From the NCBI RefSeq assembly GCF_026711005.1, contig NZ_JAPPVJ010000007.1, positions 1-64,000 on the forward strand: 64,000 bases of DNA, given 5' to 3'. Below are positions 7,743 to 18,024 of the stretch, piece by piece. Both the position numbers and the translations under genes were made by a program. This DNA comes from Sphingobacterium sp. UT-1RO-CII-1 (lineage in GTDB: Bacteria > Bacteroidota > Bacteroidia > Sphingobacteriales > Sphingobacteriaceae). Numbering within the stretch: the stretch's first letter is position 1; every line of letters begins with the position of its first letter. The notes below the pieces were generated by a model. The model had not been told where the DNA came from. It saw only the letters and a list, made by a program, of their open reading frames with translations, and made no database searches.

Positions 7743-8768
7743 ATGAGTAAGAGAGCAACCAAAGGTGTTCTGTTAGTGCAACTAGGCACTCCAGATGCAC
7801 CAACCACCAGTGACGTGCGCAGATATTTGACTGAGTTTTTAATGGATCCACGTGTGATGGACATTTCGAAATTGGGGAGAACACTTCTGGTAAAGGGTGT
7901 TATTGTACCTAAAAGAGCTCCTCAGTCAGCAGCAACTTATCGTACAATTTGGGATGAGGAAACAGGATCTCCACTGATGTATTATAGTGAGTTGCAACGC
8001 GATTTATTGCAAGCGGAGCTTGGAGAAGATTATCATGTGGAGCTTGCTATGCGCTATCAAAACCCCTCTATTGAATCGGCTCTAAAAAAAATGGAGGGTA
8101 TGTTTTTTGAGTCTATACGTGTAATTGCACTATTTCCCCAATATGCATCAGCTACTACAGGATCGGTTATTGATCGTGTGATGGAACTTATGCGTTCTTG
8201 GCAATATTTTCCCGAAGTAAGTTTTGTCAGTAGTTATTGTGATGATGATGAGATGGTGGGGGTCTATGCTGAGCATGGTCGTAAACATGACATTGATAGT
8301 TACGATCATATCTTGTTCAGCTATCATGGTCTGCCAGTTCGTCAGTTGGGTAAGGTTGACCCTTCTGGGAACTTGAAGTGTCCCGATTTTGGCTGTGAGA
8401 GTTGTCAGGTAGAGAAAAAACCACATTGCTATCTTTCTCAGTGTTATGCAACAACTCGGGCTATTGTAAAAAAATTAAACTTATCAAAAGAAAGGTATAC
8501 TCTTTGTTTTCAATCACGTTTAGGGAAAACACCTTGGATTCAACCATATACTTCAGATACTTTGCGCGTCTTGGCAGAAAAGGGAGTGAAGAAATTGCTT
8601 GTTTTTAGTCCAGCTTTTGTTGCAGATTGTATAGAGACGCTTGATGAAATATTAGTTGAATATGCAGATGAGTTTAAGGCATTAGGGGGGGAGGAAGTGG
8701 CTATGGTAGAAAGCTTAAATGATGATCCTAAGTGGATCAATGTATTGAAGCGTCTTGCGATAGGGTAG
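7743..8768 (+). CDS. hemH: Ferrochelatase
   Basis: Inserts ferrous iron into protoporphyrin IX, the last step of protohaem synthesis. The 341-residue protein begins 'GVLLVQLGTPDAP' as is typical, has the metal-binding histidine in 'SYHGLPVRQL', and the conserved C-terminal 'SPAFVADCIETLDEI'. A cysteine-rich loop (C at 'CPDFGCESC' and 'PHCYLSQC', about residues 210-232) is present; some bacterial ferrochelatases carry extra cysteines here. The metallophosphoesterase gene follows 16 nt after the stop and is probably co-transcribed. Confidence 0.95.
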   Translation: MSKRATKGVLLVQLGTPDAPTTSDVRRYLTEFLMDPRVMDISKLGRTLLVKGVIVPKRAPQSAATYRTIWDEETGSPLMYYSELQRDLLQAELGEDYHVELAMRYQNPSIESALKKMEGMFFESIRVIALFPQYASATTGSVIDRVMELMRSWQYFPEVSFVSSYCDDDEMVGVYAEHGRKHDIDSYDHILFSYHGLPVRQLGKVDPSGNLKCPDFGCESCQVEKKPHCYLSQCYATTRAIVKKLNLSKERYTLCFQSRLGKTPWIQPYTSDTLRVLAEKGVKKLLVFSPAFVADCIETLDEILVEYADEFKALGGEEVAMVESLNDDPKWINVLKRLAIG

Positions 8769-8784
8769 AAATAATTAAATTATT

Positions 8785-10056
8785 ATGTTGATATTTAACG
8801 CAATACTCCTTATCATATTTGATTTTTATATTTTTTTCGCACTGCGGGCGACAAAGATTAAAGTAGCGAAAACTAAATGGTTTTCATTTTTATGGTGGGG
8901 TTATACGATAGGTTTATTAGTAGGTTTATACATTTCAGCTAAGTATAACATACCGCTTGCGTATCGTTCTATTATTCTTGTAGCTTTTTTTATGACAGCT
9001 GTAAGTAAATTTATATTTATTTTAATACTATTAGTTGATGATGTACGACGTGGTGGTGTTTGGATTAGTAGACTTTTTTCTCCGCAAAGAAGTAAGAATC
9101 TAGAGGAAAGGGTAGAAACTCTTTCTGAGGAATTGCCAGAGGAACCTGTGCATGGGATAACCCGTTCAGAATTTCTAACTAAATCAGGGCTAGTTGTAGC
9201 GTCTTTGCCTATATTTCCATTGTCTTGGGGTATGATTTCGGGTGGATATGATTATAGAATAAGAAGACAAAAGCTTTATTTGCCGAATCTCCCAGCGTCT
9301 TTTCATGGAATGCGTATTGCGCAGATTTCTGATGTGCATTCAGGTTCGTTTTATAATGAAAAAGCTGTACTGGGAGGTGTTGAGATGTTATTGAACGAAC
9401 GTCCTGATATGATTTTTTTTACGGGAGATTTAGTAAATAATGTAGCTTCAGAGATGCGTCAATATCAAGATATTTTTGCAAAGCTTAAAGCTGATTTGGG
9501 AGTTTTTTCTGTTTTGGGTAATCACGACTATGGTGATTATCATTTTGGTAGAGAAGATTCGGTTGCTAAGCGTAAAAACTTAGCAGATCTTATAGAAACG
9601 CAAAGGATAATGGGCTGGGATTTACTAATGGATGAAAATCGTTCTATTAAAGTTAATAATGAAAGTCTTTCAATAGTAGGTGTACAGAATTGGGGGACAG
9701 GTCGTTTTCCGAAAAAAGGTGATATAGAAAAAGCATTGCAAGGGACGGAGGATGAGCCTGTTAAGTTACTGTTGTCTCATGACCCATCGCACTGGCGTGC
9801 GCAGGTGCTGGATACGGATATTGATGTTATGTTTGCTGGACATACACATGGTATGCAATTTGGAGTTCGTGGAGAGCATTTTCAATGGAGTCCGGCTAAA
9901 TTTATTTATAAGGAGTGGGCAGGTCTGTATGAAGAGAATAGTCAACAGCTTTATGTGAATGTTGGTTATGGTTTTTTAGGGTATCCTGGACGTGTTGGAA
10001 TTTTGCCTGAGATTACTTTATTTGAATTGGTGAAAGGGGATAAACCTATTGTGTAA
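8785..10056 (+). CDS. Membrane metallophosphoesterase (YkuE-like)
   Basis: A 423-residue protein with about three N-terminal transmembrane helices (roughly residues 1-20, 35-52, 60-85), a short TAT-like or anchor segment near 130-150, and a calcineurin-like phosphoesterase domain from about 175. All five metal-binding blocks are visible: 'DVHSG' (D183, H185), 'GDLVNN', 'GNHDYG', 'LSHDP' and 'GHTHGMQFG'. The domain resembles YkuE-type proteins; the substrate is unknown. It follows hemH closely, and a hairpin terminator lies downstream. Confidence 0.9.
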   Translation: MLIFNAILLIIFDFYIFFALRATKIKVAKTKWFSFLWWGYTIGLLVGLYISAKYNIPLAYRSIILVAFFMTAVSKFIFILILLVDDVRRGGVWISRLFSPQRSKNLEERVETLSEELPEEPVHGITRSEFLTKSGLVVASLPIFPLSWGMISGGYDYRIRRQKLYLPNLPASFHGMRIAQISDVHSGSFYNEKAVLGGVEMLLNERPDMIFFTGDLVNNVASEMRQYQDIFAKLKADLGVFSVLGNHDYGDYHFGREDSVAKRKNLADLIETQRIMGWDLLMDENRSIKVNNESLSIVGVQNWGTGRFPKKGDIEKALQGTEDEPVKLLLSHDPSHWRAQVLDTDIDVMFAGHTHGMQFGVRGEHFQWSPAKFIYKEWAGLYEENSQQLYVNVGYGFLGYPGRVGILPEITLFELVKGDKPIV

Positions 10057-10116
10057 GGCTGGTTATTAAAGTGGTATGCTGTATTTCTTTTTTTGATAGA
10101 TTTGAACAATTATTTT

Positions 10117-10170
10117 AAAAGTCTTTAAATGCGATTTTTTGAAAAAAATTTCATTTAAAGACTTTTTTTA
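10117..10170 (+). terminator. Terminator after the metallophosphoesterase gene
   Basis: Fifteen-bp perfect arms (aaaagtctttaaatg at 10117-10131 and its complement at 10152-10166) around a 20-nt A/T-rich loop, followed by a T run. It separates hemH and the phosphoesterase gene from galT. Confidence 0.75.
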
Positions 10171-10219
10171 TGCTTGTTTTTTATCTTTAAAAATCTAATA
10201 TTTATAAAAGACTAAAACC

Positions 10220-11263
10220 ATGTTGAATTTTTCTGAACATCCACATAGACGTAAGAATTTGTTAACCGGCGAGTATGTTCTGGTATCGCCACACCGCAGT
10301 AAACGACCTTGGCAAGGACAGGTTGAGGATGTTATATCTACTGAGAGACCTTTTTATGATCCTGATTGTTATTTATGCCCAGGAAATAAGCGCGCTGATG
10401 GTACGCAGAATCCCGAATATACAGATAGTTTTGTTTTTGTTAACGACTTTTCCGCATTGTTAGCAGATACACCTAATGAGGTTTATGATGAGGAAGGTTT
10501 GTTACATGCTGAATCTGAACGTGGTATTTGCAAGGTTATAGCATTTTCGTCTAGACATGATTTGACATTACCAGAAATGGAAGTTGGAGAAATAAAGTCA
10601 GTAGTTGATATTTGGCAGAGAGAGTTTGAAATTTTAGCTAAACATGAATGGATTAGGTATATTCAGATTTTTGAAAATAAAGGAAGTGTTATGGGGTGTA
10701 GTAATCCGCATCCGCATGGACAGATTTGGGCTCAGGGTTTGGTGCCTGTGGAAGTAGTAAAAGAGGGAGAACAGCAGTCTAAATATTTCAATAAACATCA
10801 GCGAAGTTTGTTAGGGGATTACTTGGCATTGGAGTTGAAAAAAAATGAGCGTATAATTATTGATAATGATTATTTCGTCGTACTAGTTCCGTTTTGGGCA
10901 GTTTGGCCATATGAAACGCTCATTATTAGCAAGAGGCATGTAACAACGGTATTGGATTTTACGGAAAATGAGAAGATGGATTTAGCGAAAACGCTTCAGG
11001 AGTTGACTATCCGTTATGATAATATTTTTAAAACTTCTTTTCCCTATTCGGCGGGTATGCACCAGGCTCCTGTAAATGGGGAAAAGTTAGATGGCTGGCA
11101 TTGGCATATGCATTTTTATCCACCTCTTTTACGATCTGCTACCGTGAAAAAATTTATGGTTGGTTATGAAATGTTAGCTACACCACAGCGTGATATCACT
11201 GCGGAACAAGCAGCAGATCTATTGAAAGAACAATCGACTACTCATTATAAAAAGAATTTATAA
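10220..11263 (+). CDS. galT: Galactose-1-phosphate uridylyltransferase
   Basis: Leloir pathway enzyme: transfers UMP from UDP-glucose to galactose-1-phosphate. The 347-residue protein has the N-terminal '[15 protein letters not shown]', zinc-site cysteines in 'CYLCPGNK', and the active-site motif 'NPHPHGQIW' with the uridylylated histidine. C-terminal '[11 protein letters not shown]' completes the HIT-like fold. galK starts 2 nt after the stop, so this is a galTK operon. galE is found at 18067-19095 on the other strand. Confidence 0.97.
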   Translation: MLNFSEHPHRRKNLLTGEYVLVSPHRSKRPWQGQVEDVISTERPFYDPDCYLCPGNKRADGTQNPEYTDSFVFVNDFSALLADTPNEVYDEEGLLHAESERGICKVIAFSSRHDLTLPEMEVGEIKSVVDIWQREFEILAKHEWIRYIQIFENKGSVMGCSNPHPHGQIWAQGLVPVEVVKEGEQQSKYFNKHQRSLLGDYLALELKKNERIIIDNDYFVVLVPFWAVWPYETLIISKRHVTTVLDFTENEKMDLAKTLQELTIRYDNIFKTSFPYSAGMHQAPVNGEKLDGWHWHMHFYPPLLRSATVKKFMVGYEMLATPQRDITAEQAADLLKEQSTTHYKKNL

Positions 11264-11265
11264 CA

Positions 11266-12423
11266 ATGATGACAAAAGATCAGATAGGGTTTAGGTACCA
11301 AAAAGTTTTTGGTGAAAAGGCAACATATATAGTGAGGTCGCCTGGTCGTATCAATATCATAGGAGAGCATACGGATTATAATGAAGGGTTTGTTTTGCCC
11401 ACAGCTATTGATAAAGGTGTTTATGTAGCAGTAGCTAAAAGAGATGATGATTTGGTGCGCTTGTATGCGGAGAGTTTTGAAGAACTGTTTGAAGTTAAGT
11501 TAAGCGATGTTGAAGCCTTACCTGAAGGCTGGCAAAACTATGTACTTGGTGTGGTCGGGGAGTTGCGTGAAAGAGGATATGAATTGGGAGGCTTTAATTT
11601 ATATTTAGATGGTGATATACCCGTTGGTGCCGGATTGTCTTCCTCGGCTGCTGTTGAATGTGCAACTGGATTTGCTCTTAATGTTTTATTCGATTTAGCA
11701 ATTGACCGCATTGCTATTGCTTTAATAGGGCAGCAAGCTGAGCATAAATATGCAGGGGTACAATGTGGTATTATGGATCAATTTGCGTCGGCGATGAGTA
11801 GGGCAGGCCAGGTTATTAAGTTAGACTGTAGAGATTTATCTTTTTCTTATAAACCATTAGAGCTTGGTGATTATACTATCTTGTTATTGAATACGAATGT
11901 AAATCACTCGTTGGCCTCGTCGGCCTATAATGAGCGGAGAAAATCTTGTGAGCGTTCAGTAGGTTTAGTACAAGGTAAGTTTCAAGATGTGATAAGTTTA
12001 CGTGATGTAACGTTAACTATGTTGGAAGAATGTGTCGAGAGGATAGACAATGAGGCTTACATTAAAAGTAAATTTGTTTTAGAGGAGAATCAGCGGGTAG
12101 AAAAAGCCTGTGAGTTTTTGGAAAACGGAAATTTAGACATGTTGGGTAGTTTGCTTTATGAAGCTCATACTGGGTTAAGTAATGAATATGAGGTGAGTTG
12201 TGTAGAACTTGATTTTTTAGTAGAATATGTTAAGCAGTTTCCTGAAGTGTTGGGAGCAAGGATGATGGGAGGGGGCTTCGGGGGGTGTACAATTAATCTT
12301 GTGCATAAATCTTTTGAAGACCTATTGATTGAGCGATTAGTCCCTGTTTATAAAGAAAGGTTTGGATTGAGTTTGACAGCCATTAAGGTGGTGCCTTCTA
12401 ATGGAACAGAGGTTTTACTTTGA
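11266..12423 (+). CDS. galK: Galactokinase
   Basis: GHMP-family kinase that phosphorylates galactose at C1. The 385-residue protein has the substrate motif 'GRINIIGEHTDYNEGFVLP', the ATP loop 'PVGAGLSSSAA', the catalytic aspartate in 'CGIMDQFAS', and the C-terminal 'GARMMGGGFGGCTI'. Two consecutive ATG codons open the frame; the first is used here. Operon partner of galT; no transporter or mutarotase gene is adjacent. Confidence 0.97.
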   Translation: MMTKDQIGFRYQKVFGEKATYIVRSPGRINIIGEHTDYNEGFVLPTAIDKGVYVAVAKRDDDLVRLYAESFEELFEVKLSDVEALPEGWQNYVLGVVGELRERGYELGGFNLYLDGDIPVGAGLSSSAAVECATGFALNVLFDLAIDRIAIALIGQQAEHKYAGVQCGIMDQFASAMSRAGQVIKLDCRDLSFSYKPLELGDYTILLLNTNVNHSLASSAYNERRKSCERSVGLVQGKFQDVISLRDVTLTMLEECVERIDNEAYIKSKFVLEENQRVEKACEFLENGNLDMLGSLLYEAHTGLSNEYEVSCVELDFLVEYVKQFPEVLGARMMGGGFGGCTINLVHKSFEDLLIERLVPVYKERFGLSLTAIKVVPSNGTEVLL

Positions 12424-12430
12424 TTTTTTA

Positions 12431-12467
12431 TTACACAGTTACTTTTTGAACCCAAGTAACTGTGTAA
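12431..12467. terminator. Bidirectional hairpin between galK and mfd
   Basis: Perfect 14-bp arms (ttacacagttactt at 12431-12444, complement at 12454-12467) around a 9-nt loop, in the 59-bp gap between convergent galK and mfd. The outer A/T tracts are short, so termination strength is uncertain. Confidence 0.7.
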
Positions 12468-12482
12468 TGAGTTAAGTCTTGA

Positions 12483-15400
12483 TTAACCAAGCATTTCTTT
12501 TAGTAAATGTAGGGCGTAAGTAATATTGTTAACGTTGCTAAGTGCTATTCTCAATTGTCCTTTTACTTCTTTCAGGTTAGAAATTGCAGTGTGTTTTTGG
12601 ACAAAGTTAAGCACATTTCCAAAAGCTTCTGATTCAAAATAACTGGACTGCTTGTTATTAACAAAATAGCCTTTTAAAGTATTCTTTTTAAAAGTTATTT
12701 TTTCAAATCCAATTTCTTTTCCAAACCATTGTAGACGTAATGTATTAAAAAGCTCAAATATAGGCTTTGGTACAGGGCCAAATCGATCTTCTAATTTTTT
12801 CGTGAAGTCTGCTAATTCTTCTTCGTTATTTATTTTTGCAATTTCTTGGTACAAATTGTATCGCTCTCCTATGTTGGTTACATACTCGTCAGGAATCATA
12901 ACCTCGAGGTCGGTATCTACCTGGGTAAAGTTAACATAGTTTCTGTTTTTATCTTCTGGGAATAATTCTTCAAACTCGTCTTCTTTTAATTCCTGGACGG
13001 CTTCATCTAATATTTTGTTGTACATTTCAAAACCTATTTCTGCAATAAAGCCTGATTGTTCGGCTCCCAATAGATTTCCTGAGCCCCGAATATCTAAATC
13101 GCGCATTGCAATATTGAAACCAGACCCCAAATCTGAAAACTCTTCTAAAGCCGATAAGCGTTTATATGCTTCAGTTGTAAGGGTAGATAGGGGAGGGCTT
13201 AAAAGGTAGCAAAAGGCTTTTTTATTAGATCGCCCAACGCGCCCTCGCATCTGATGTAAGTCACTTAAGCCAAACATATGTGCATGGTTGATAATAATCG
13301 TATTTGCATTTGGTATATCTAAGCCTGATTCTATTATTGTAGTTGCTAAAAGTACATCAAAATCGTGGTTTATGAATTTTAACATTACATCCTCGAGTTG
13401 GTCACCATCAAGTTGACCGTGAGCTACTCCGACTCGAGCACCAGGTACTAGTTTTTGCACCATACTACCTAGCTGTTTGAGATCTGCCACTCGGTTATGA
13501 ATGAAAAAGATCTGCCCGCCTCTTTCTATTTCAAAACTGACGGCTTCCTGTATTAGTGTCTCGTTAAAAACATGTAATTCAGTTTGTACAGGTTGTCTGT
13601 TTGGTGGTGGTGTGGATATGATACTTAGATCACGGGCTCCCATTAATGAAAAATGAAGGGTTCGTGGAATAGGGGTTGCTGTCAGTGTTAGTGAATCAAC
13701 ATTGGCGCGCATTACCTTAAGTTTTTCTTTGACGGATACACCAAATTTTTGTTCCTCATCGATAATCATTAGCCCTAGTTCTTTAAACTTTACATCTTTA
13801 CTAACTAATCGGTGCGTACCTATGATTATGTCTATATCGCCTTCTTCCAATTTTTTCAGGGTATCTTTAACCTGCTTTGCTGATTTAAAGCGATTTATAT
13901 AGTCAATGTTTGCGGGAAAACCTTTTAGACGTTCACTAAATGTTCGGTAGTGTTGGGAAGCTAAAATAGTTGTTGGCACGAGCACGGCTACTTGTTTACT
14001 ATCGGCCACAGCCTTAAATGCTGCACGAATAGCAACTTCTGTTTTTCCAAACCCAACATCGCCACAAACTAATCGATCCATGGGGTGAGGGGATTCCATA
14101 TCTTTTTTTACGTCGTTTGTGGCTTTTTCCTGATCTGGTGTGTCTTCATAAAGAAAAGATGCTTCTAATTCATTTTGCAGGTAAGTGTCAGGGCTAAATG
14201 CGTTGCCTGTTTCAGCTTTACGTTTTGCATAAAGTTTGATGAGATCTCGCGCAATATCCTTTACTTTTCTCTTGGTAGTTTTCTTTAGTTTGTCCCAGGC
14301 ATCGGTGCCTAATTTGTTCATCTTAGGAATTGTTCCTTCTTTACCCGAATATTTCGATATGCGGTTTAATGAGTTTATATTTACATATAATAAATCATTG
14401 TCCGCATATACCAGGCGGATCATTTCCTGTGTTTTTTCATTTACTTCAACCTTTTCGAGTCCTGCGTATTTACCTATGCCATGATCAATATGTGTAATGT
14501 AATCACCCGGTTTAAGTTCGCGTAACTCTTTCAATGTTATTGCCTGCGAGCGTTCGTATCCTTTTTTACGTTTATATTTATAATAGCGGTCAAATATTTG
14601 ATGATCTGTATAGCATGCTATTTTTAGCTCATCATCTTTAAAGCCTTCTCTTAGTGCACGATGTACAGGCGTGAAGTTTGTCGATTTATCAATGTCCTCT
14701 AATATTGCATAAATACGTTCTATTTGTTTAGTAGAGTCAGAGAAGATAAGGTTGTTGATATTGTTTTTTTCGTTTTCTTTGAGGTTGTATATGAGTAAAT
14801 TGAAATCTTTATTGAATGATGGCTGAGGTTTTATGTGAAAAGTGATGGTTTGATCGGGCTTGTAGAAAAACTGTTTGCCAAATTCTATGGTTGGAAATTC
14901 ATAAAGTAACTCACTAAAACCTCGGTCGGTTGTGAATGTTACTCTAGGATCAACCCATTCTTGGTTGGCAATAATATCTTTTTCTGGCAATGCTTTCCAA
15001 AACTCACTGGCCTTTTTATAGCCGTCTTTCATAATGTCCAATGTGAACTGTGTGTCTTTTATCCAAACGACAGCATTTTCTTCTACATACTCCAGTAAGG
15101 AAATATGGTTGTTGCTGAGGAATTTGGCTTGTACGTTAGGTACAATGGTTACTGTATGAAAATTACTGACAGATAATTGTGTTTCTATATCAAAAGTTCG
15201 TATGTTTTCAATCTCATCTCCAAAAAACTCAACACGATAAGGGAGATCGTTTGAGAAAGAAAAGATGTCGACGATTCCTCCTCGTATGGCAAACTGTCCT
15301 GGTTCATATACGAAATCAACACGTTCAAAGTCATACTCGTATAGAAACTCATTAATGAAATCAATACTTAACTTCGTGTTTACTATAATATTTAATGTGT

Positions 15401-15821
15401 TTTTTTCGAGGTCAGCCCTATTGATAACTTTTTCGGCAATAGCTTCAGGGTAGGAGACCACAATTTTGGGGAGTTCGCTTTTTTGATTTAATGTATTTAA
15501 TGTTTCTGCTCGTTGCAGAACATGTGATGAGTCTATTTGTGTAAATTCATAAGCTTTACGAAATGAAGCAGGAAAAAACAGAATTTGTTTATCCAGGATG
15601 TTTTCTAGATCGCTTAGAAAATAGGAGGCATCTTCATGTGTGGGCAGAATGAAGATAAATGTTCTTTCATCGGTTAGATATGTTGCGGCAGCTAATATAG
15701 TGTCTACAGAGCCTATTAGACCTTTGAGTTGTATTTTAGGCTGTTTATCTTGTATTGCTGCTATAAGTGATTTAATATTTTCACTTTTCTTGTAAAGCTC
15801 TATAATTTCTTGAATACCCAC
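12483..15821 (-). CDS. mfd: Transcription-repair coupling factor Mfd
   Basis: A DNA translocase that removes RNA polymerase stalled at lesions and recruits UvrA. The 1112-residue protein has the UvrB-like N-terminal module, the RNA-polymerase-interacting CarD-like domain ('LKPGDYITHIDHGIGKYAGL' near residue 440), RecG-like helicase motifs with Walker A 'GDVGFGKTEV' and DEEQ box 'MIIDEEQKFGV', 'TATPIPRTLHFSLMG', and the C-terminal TRCF domain. It starts with GTG at 15819-15821; no in-frame ATG is available upstream. Confidence 0.97.
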   Translation of the reverse strand: MGIQEIIELYKKSENIKSLIAAIQDKQPKIQLKGLIGSVDTILAAATYLTDERTFIFILPTHEDASYFLSDLENILDKQILFFPASFRKAYEFTQIDSSHVLQRAETLNTLNQKSELPKIVVSYPEAIAEKVINRADLEKNTLNIIVNTKLSIDFINEFLYEYDFERVDFVYEPGQFAIRGGIVDIFSFSNDLPYRVEFFGDEIENIRTFDIETQLSVSNFHTVTIVPNVQAKFLSNNHISLLEYVEENAVVWIKDTQFTLDIMKDGYKKASEFWKALPEKDIIANQEWVDPRVTFTTDRGFSELLYEFPTIEFGKQFFYKPDQTITFHIKPQPSFNKDFNLLIYNLKENEKNNINNLIFSDSTKQIERIYAILEDIDKSTNFTPVHRALREGFKDDELKIACYTDHQIFDRYYKYKRKKGYERSQAITLKELRELKPGDYITHIDHGIGKYAGLEKVEVNEKTQEMIRLVYADNDLLYVNINSLNRISKYSGKEGTIPKMNKLGTDAWDKLKKTTKRKVKDIARDLIKLYAKRKAETGNAFSPDTYLQNELEASFLYEDTPDQEKATNDVKKDMESPHPMDRLVCGDVGFGKTEVAIRAAFKAVADSKQVAVLVPTTILASQHYRTFSERLKGFPANIDYINRFKSAKQVKDTLKKLEEGDIDIIIGTHRLVSKDVKFKELGLMIIDEEQKFGVSVKEKLKVMRANVDSLTLTATPIPRTLHFSLMGARDLSIISTPPPNRQPVQTELHVFNETLIQEAVSFEIERGGQIFFIHNRVADLKQLGSMVQKLVPGARVGVAHGQLDGDQLEDVMLKFINHDFDVLLATTIIESGLDIPNANTIIINHAHMFGLSDLHQMRGRVGRSNKKAFCYLLSPPLSTLTTEAYKRLSALEEFSDLGSGFNIAMRDLDIRGSGNLLGAEQSGFIAEIGFEMYNKILDEAVQELKEDEFEELFPEDKNRNYVNFTQVDTDLEVMIPDEYVTNIGERYNLYQEIAKINNEEELADFTKKLEDRFGPVPKPIFELFNTLRLQWFGKEIGFEKITFKKNTLKGYFVNNKQSSYFESEAFGNVLNFVQKHTAISNLKEVKGQLRIALSNVNNITYALHLLKEMLG

Positions 15822-15914
15822 GTTATCTCTATTATTAACAATTTATTGCGAATTTAAGAAAATTATTAAATAGAGGGGGAAAAGGAGGTTTGCTGTTCTT
15901 TTCTTTATGATACT

Positions 15915-16469
15915 TTACGGGTTTAGACGATGAGTTGATGCAAAAGAGCGAACCGCTTCCATGTCTTCTTTTAAATCGAACCGTAAGTCTTCGTGTAGTT
16001 TCTCATATTTTGCCATGGTTGCTTTAATACGCAGATTGGTATACTTGTGAAGTTTGAATGCTGTCGTAGATAGGGATTCATTAAATAAGGTGGGGTAACG
16101 TCTAAATGCTTCTTTGAGTATAAAAATACGACATTCTACTTCGCTGAATTTATCTTTAGTTACTTTTTCATGTTCATTTATGATTCCACTTGCATCACGC
16201 ATTAAACTGTTTAGACTTTTGTAATGTTGGAAACTGGATTGGTTTTTAATTTTATATATATACATTGTATCCTCAAATAGCTCGTATAAAGTGTTTTTCA
16301 ATTTATGGATACGATTTTCGAGGTCATGCTCATCTTCCAGTAACTGAAAGTGTAGCTGTTTTATCAACATTTTATCTTTATTGATTAGGCGTACGAGGAG
16401 TTTATCTTTTTCTTTTTGAGGTAAAGAGAGTACTGCGTTTTTTAAACTGGGGTCTTTATGTAGTGACAT
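15915..16469 (-). CDS. Hypothetical protein, helical, unknown function
   Basis: A 184-residue hydrophilic protein with no signal peptide or membrane segment, mostly charged and predicted helical, with a heptad-like stretch near residues 30-75 ('LHFQLLEDEHDLENRIHKL'). I do not recognise a family. It lies 94 nt from the mfd start on the same strand and is transcribed towards mfd, so they could share an mRNA. The start at 16469 is chosen because the upstream in-frame ATG at 16484 lies in the promoter box. Confidence 0.75.
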   Translation of the reverse strand: MSLHKDPSLKNAVLSLPQKEKDKLLVRLINKDKMLIKQLHFQLLEDEHDLENRIHKLKNTLYELFEDTMYIYKIKNQSSFQHYKSLNSLMRDASGIINEHEKVTKDKFSEVECRIFILKEAFRRYPTLFNESLSTTAFKLHKYTNLRIKATMAKYEKLHEDLRFDLKEDMEAVRSFASTHRLNP

Positions 16470-16481
16470 GAGATAAAAATA

Positions 16482-16489
16482 CAAACTTA
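16482..16489 (-). promoter_or_regulatory. Promoter -7 box of the 15915-16469 gene
   Basis: TAAGTTTG on the minus strand ends 12 nt before the ATG at 16469, giving a predicted leader of about 9 nt. Confidence 0.55.
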
Positions 16490-16615
16490 CTTTATAGGGA
16501 ACAAACTAATCTGTTAGCTTCCAATAATGGAGTTAATTAGTGGTATTAATCAATTGTCAGTAAAAAGTACCATTAAAAACTTTAAATACACCATGCTTAT
16601 TGACATTATTCGATT

Positions 16616-16623
16616 TATCTTTG
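16616..16623 (+). promoter_or_regulatory. Promoter -7 box of the AraC regulator gene, near-leaderless
   Basis: TATCTTTG ends 3 nt before the ATG at 16627, so transcription would start at the start codon. A TTGACA-like sequence lies at 16600-16605, closer than a normal -33 element. Confidence 0.6.
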
Positions 16624-16626
16624 TTT

Positions 16627-17502
16627 ATGGTTTTGAAAGTCCCTGTTATAGAGCAATGTGCTGTATCCAATAATCTTAAGGGTGAGGTTATGCTGGAGGA
16701 TTTGTCGGGATACTTACAGCGGAATAAAAGCTTAATTTTTCCGCATCGCCATAATTTTTACCATTTCATTCTTTTTACAAAAGGACGTGGTAGGCATACT
16801 ATAGATTTTGAGAGTTTTACTATTGAACCGTGGCAGATATATTTTATGTCACCTGGCCAGATACATACCTGGGATTTTGAAGATGGTGTTGACGGGTATG
16901 TGGTGAATTTTGATAAAGATTTTTTTACGACTTTTTTATTGCGTCCGGATTACTTAACACAGTTTTCTTTTTTTTCAGGCTTGGTACGTGATGAAGTTTT
17001 TGTTGTTAAGGAGGGTGCTAGGGAGATTGTTTATGACGTGTTGAACCGTTTGCACTTTAGTTTGTCTGAAGCAGGAGAGAAAGCGGTTTCTAAAGATTAT
17101 GTGCAGATTTCACTTTTATATTTATTTCAGGAATTGGAGAAGCAGCGAGATCCATCGAATGTTCCTGAGGGCGATGTTTATAATCATACTTTGTTGAGGA
17201 ATTTTTTAAATTTGATCGAGTTAAATTATAAGGAGGAGCGTCTTCCTAAATATTATGCAGGACTTTTGTATATTACACCTAATCATTTGAATGCTTTGAG
17301 TAAAGAGTTTTTGGGTATGTCTGCGGGTGATATTATTAGAGGAAGGGTATTGTTAGAAGCAAAGCGATTGTTAGTTATTAAAGATTATTCGATATCAGAG
17401 ATAGCTTATGGGCTTAATTTTAATGATAATTCATATTTTACAAAGTTTTTCAAAAAAATGGAAGGATGTACTCCGGAGGAGTTTCGTAAAATACATGTGT
17501 AA
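16627..17502 (+). CDS. AraC family transcriptional regulator
   Basis: A 291-residue regulator: an N-terminal cupin-like sensing domain ('FPHRHNFYHFILFTKGRGRH' near residue 38, 'MSPGQIHTW') and a C-terminal AraC double helix-turn-helix with 'LYITPNHLNALSKEFLGMS' and 'EIAYGLNFNDNSYFTKFFKK'. Such proteins commonly sense small carbohydrates or metabolites; the ligand is not evident. Neighbours (a DUF983 gene downstream, galE convergent) give no clear target. The ATG at 16627 is used because an upstream TTG lies in the promoter. Confidence 0.92.
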   Translation: MVLKVPVIEQCAVSNNLKGEVMLEDLSGYLQRNKSLIFPHRHNFYHFILFTKGRGRHTIDFESFTIEPWQIYFMSPGQIHTWDFEDGVDGYVVNFDKDFFTTFLLRPDYLTQFSFFSGLVRDEVFVVKEGAREIVYDVLNRLHFSLSEAGEKAVSKDYVQISLLYLFQELEKQRDPSNVPEGDVYNHTLLRNFLNLIELNYKEERLPKYYAGLLYITPNHLNALSKEFLGMSAGDIIRGRVLLEAKRLLVIKDYSISEIAYGLNFNDNSYFTKFFKKMEGCTPEEFRKIHV

Positions 17503-17578
17503 AGAATTGTGCAGATAAAGTTTAAAAGCTGTATTTAGCCTGTGTAACTGTTATAAAAGGAATAGATTAAAAAGCAAT

Positions 17579-17992
17579 ATGGAGACAGAATATATTATAC
17601 CAAAAGAGTTTAAGAGCGCAGTAGACGGTAAGTGTCCGCGATGTCGTATTGGCGACATGTTTGAGGGGCCGCTGTTTACGTTTAAATCTAGAAAGATGCG
17701 GACGCACTGTCCACATTGTAATTTAAAGTTTGAGAAAGAACCTGGATATTTTTATGTGGCAATGTACGTTAGTTATGCTTTTGTTGTGGCAGAGTTGATT
17801 GCGGCTTGCGTGGCTACTTATGTTATTACGGGGCAATTGGAGTCTCCGTGGGTTTATTTGACAACAGCTTTAGCTGCGGCTTTTATTATGTCGCCGTTTA
17901 ACTATAGGTATTCTAGGGTTGTTTTGCTTTATTGGATGACACCATCTTTTAAGTATAGACCAGATCTTTATGCAGAACAGAAGTCGGTCTAA
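17579..17992 (+). CDS. DUF983 family membrane protein
   Basis: A 137-residue protein: an N-terminal zinc-ribbon-like part with two CxxC pairs ('CPRCRIGDMFEGP' and 'CPHCNLKFEKEPGYFY') and two transmembrane helices (about residues 60-82 and 90-108). This is the DUF983 pattern, including 'FEGPLFTF'. Function is unknown; the family is widespread in Bacteroidota and Alphaproteobacteria. It ends in a hairpin shared with convergent galE. Confidence 0.88.
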   Translation: METEYIIPKEFKSAVDGKCPRCRIGDMFEGPLFTFKSRKMRTHCPHCNLKFEKEPGYFYVAMYVSYAFVVAELIAACVATYVITGQLESPWVYLTTALAAAFIMSPFNYRYSRVVLLYWMTPSFKYRPDLYAEQKSV

Positions 17993-18024
17993 TTAGTAAT
18001 TTGATTTTTGTTTTTTTGTGTAAA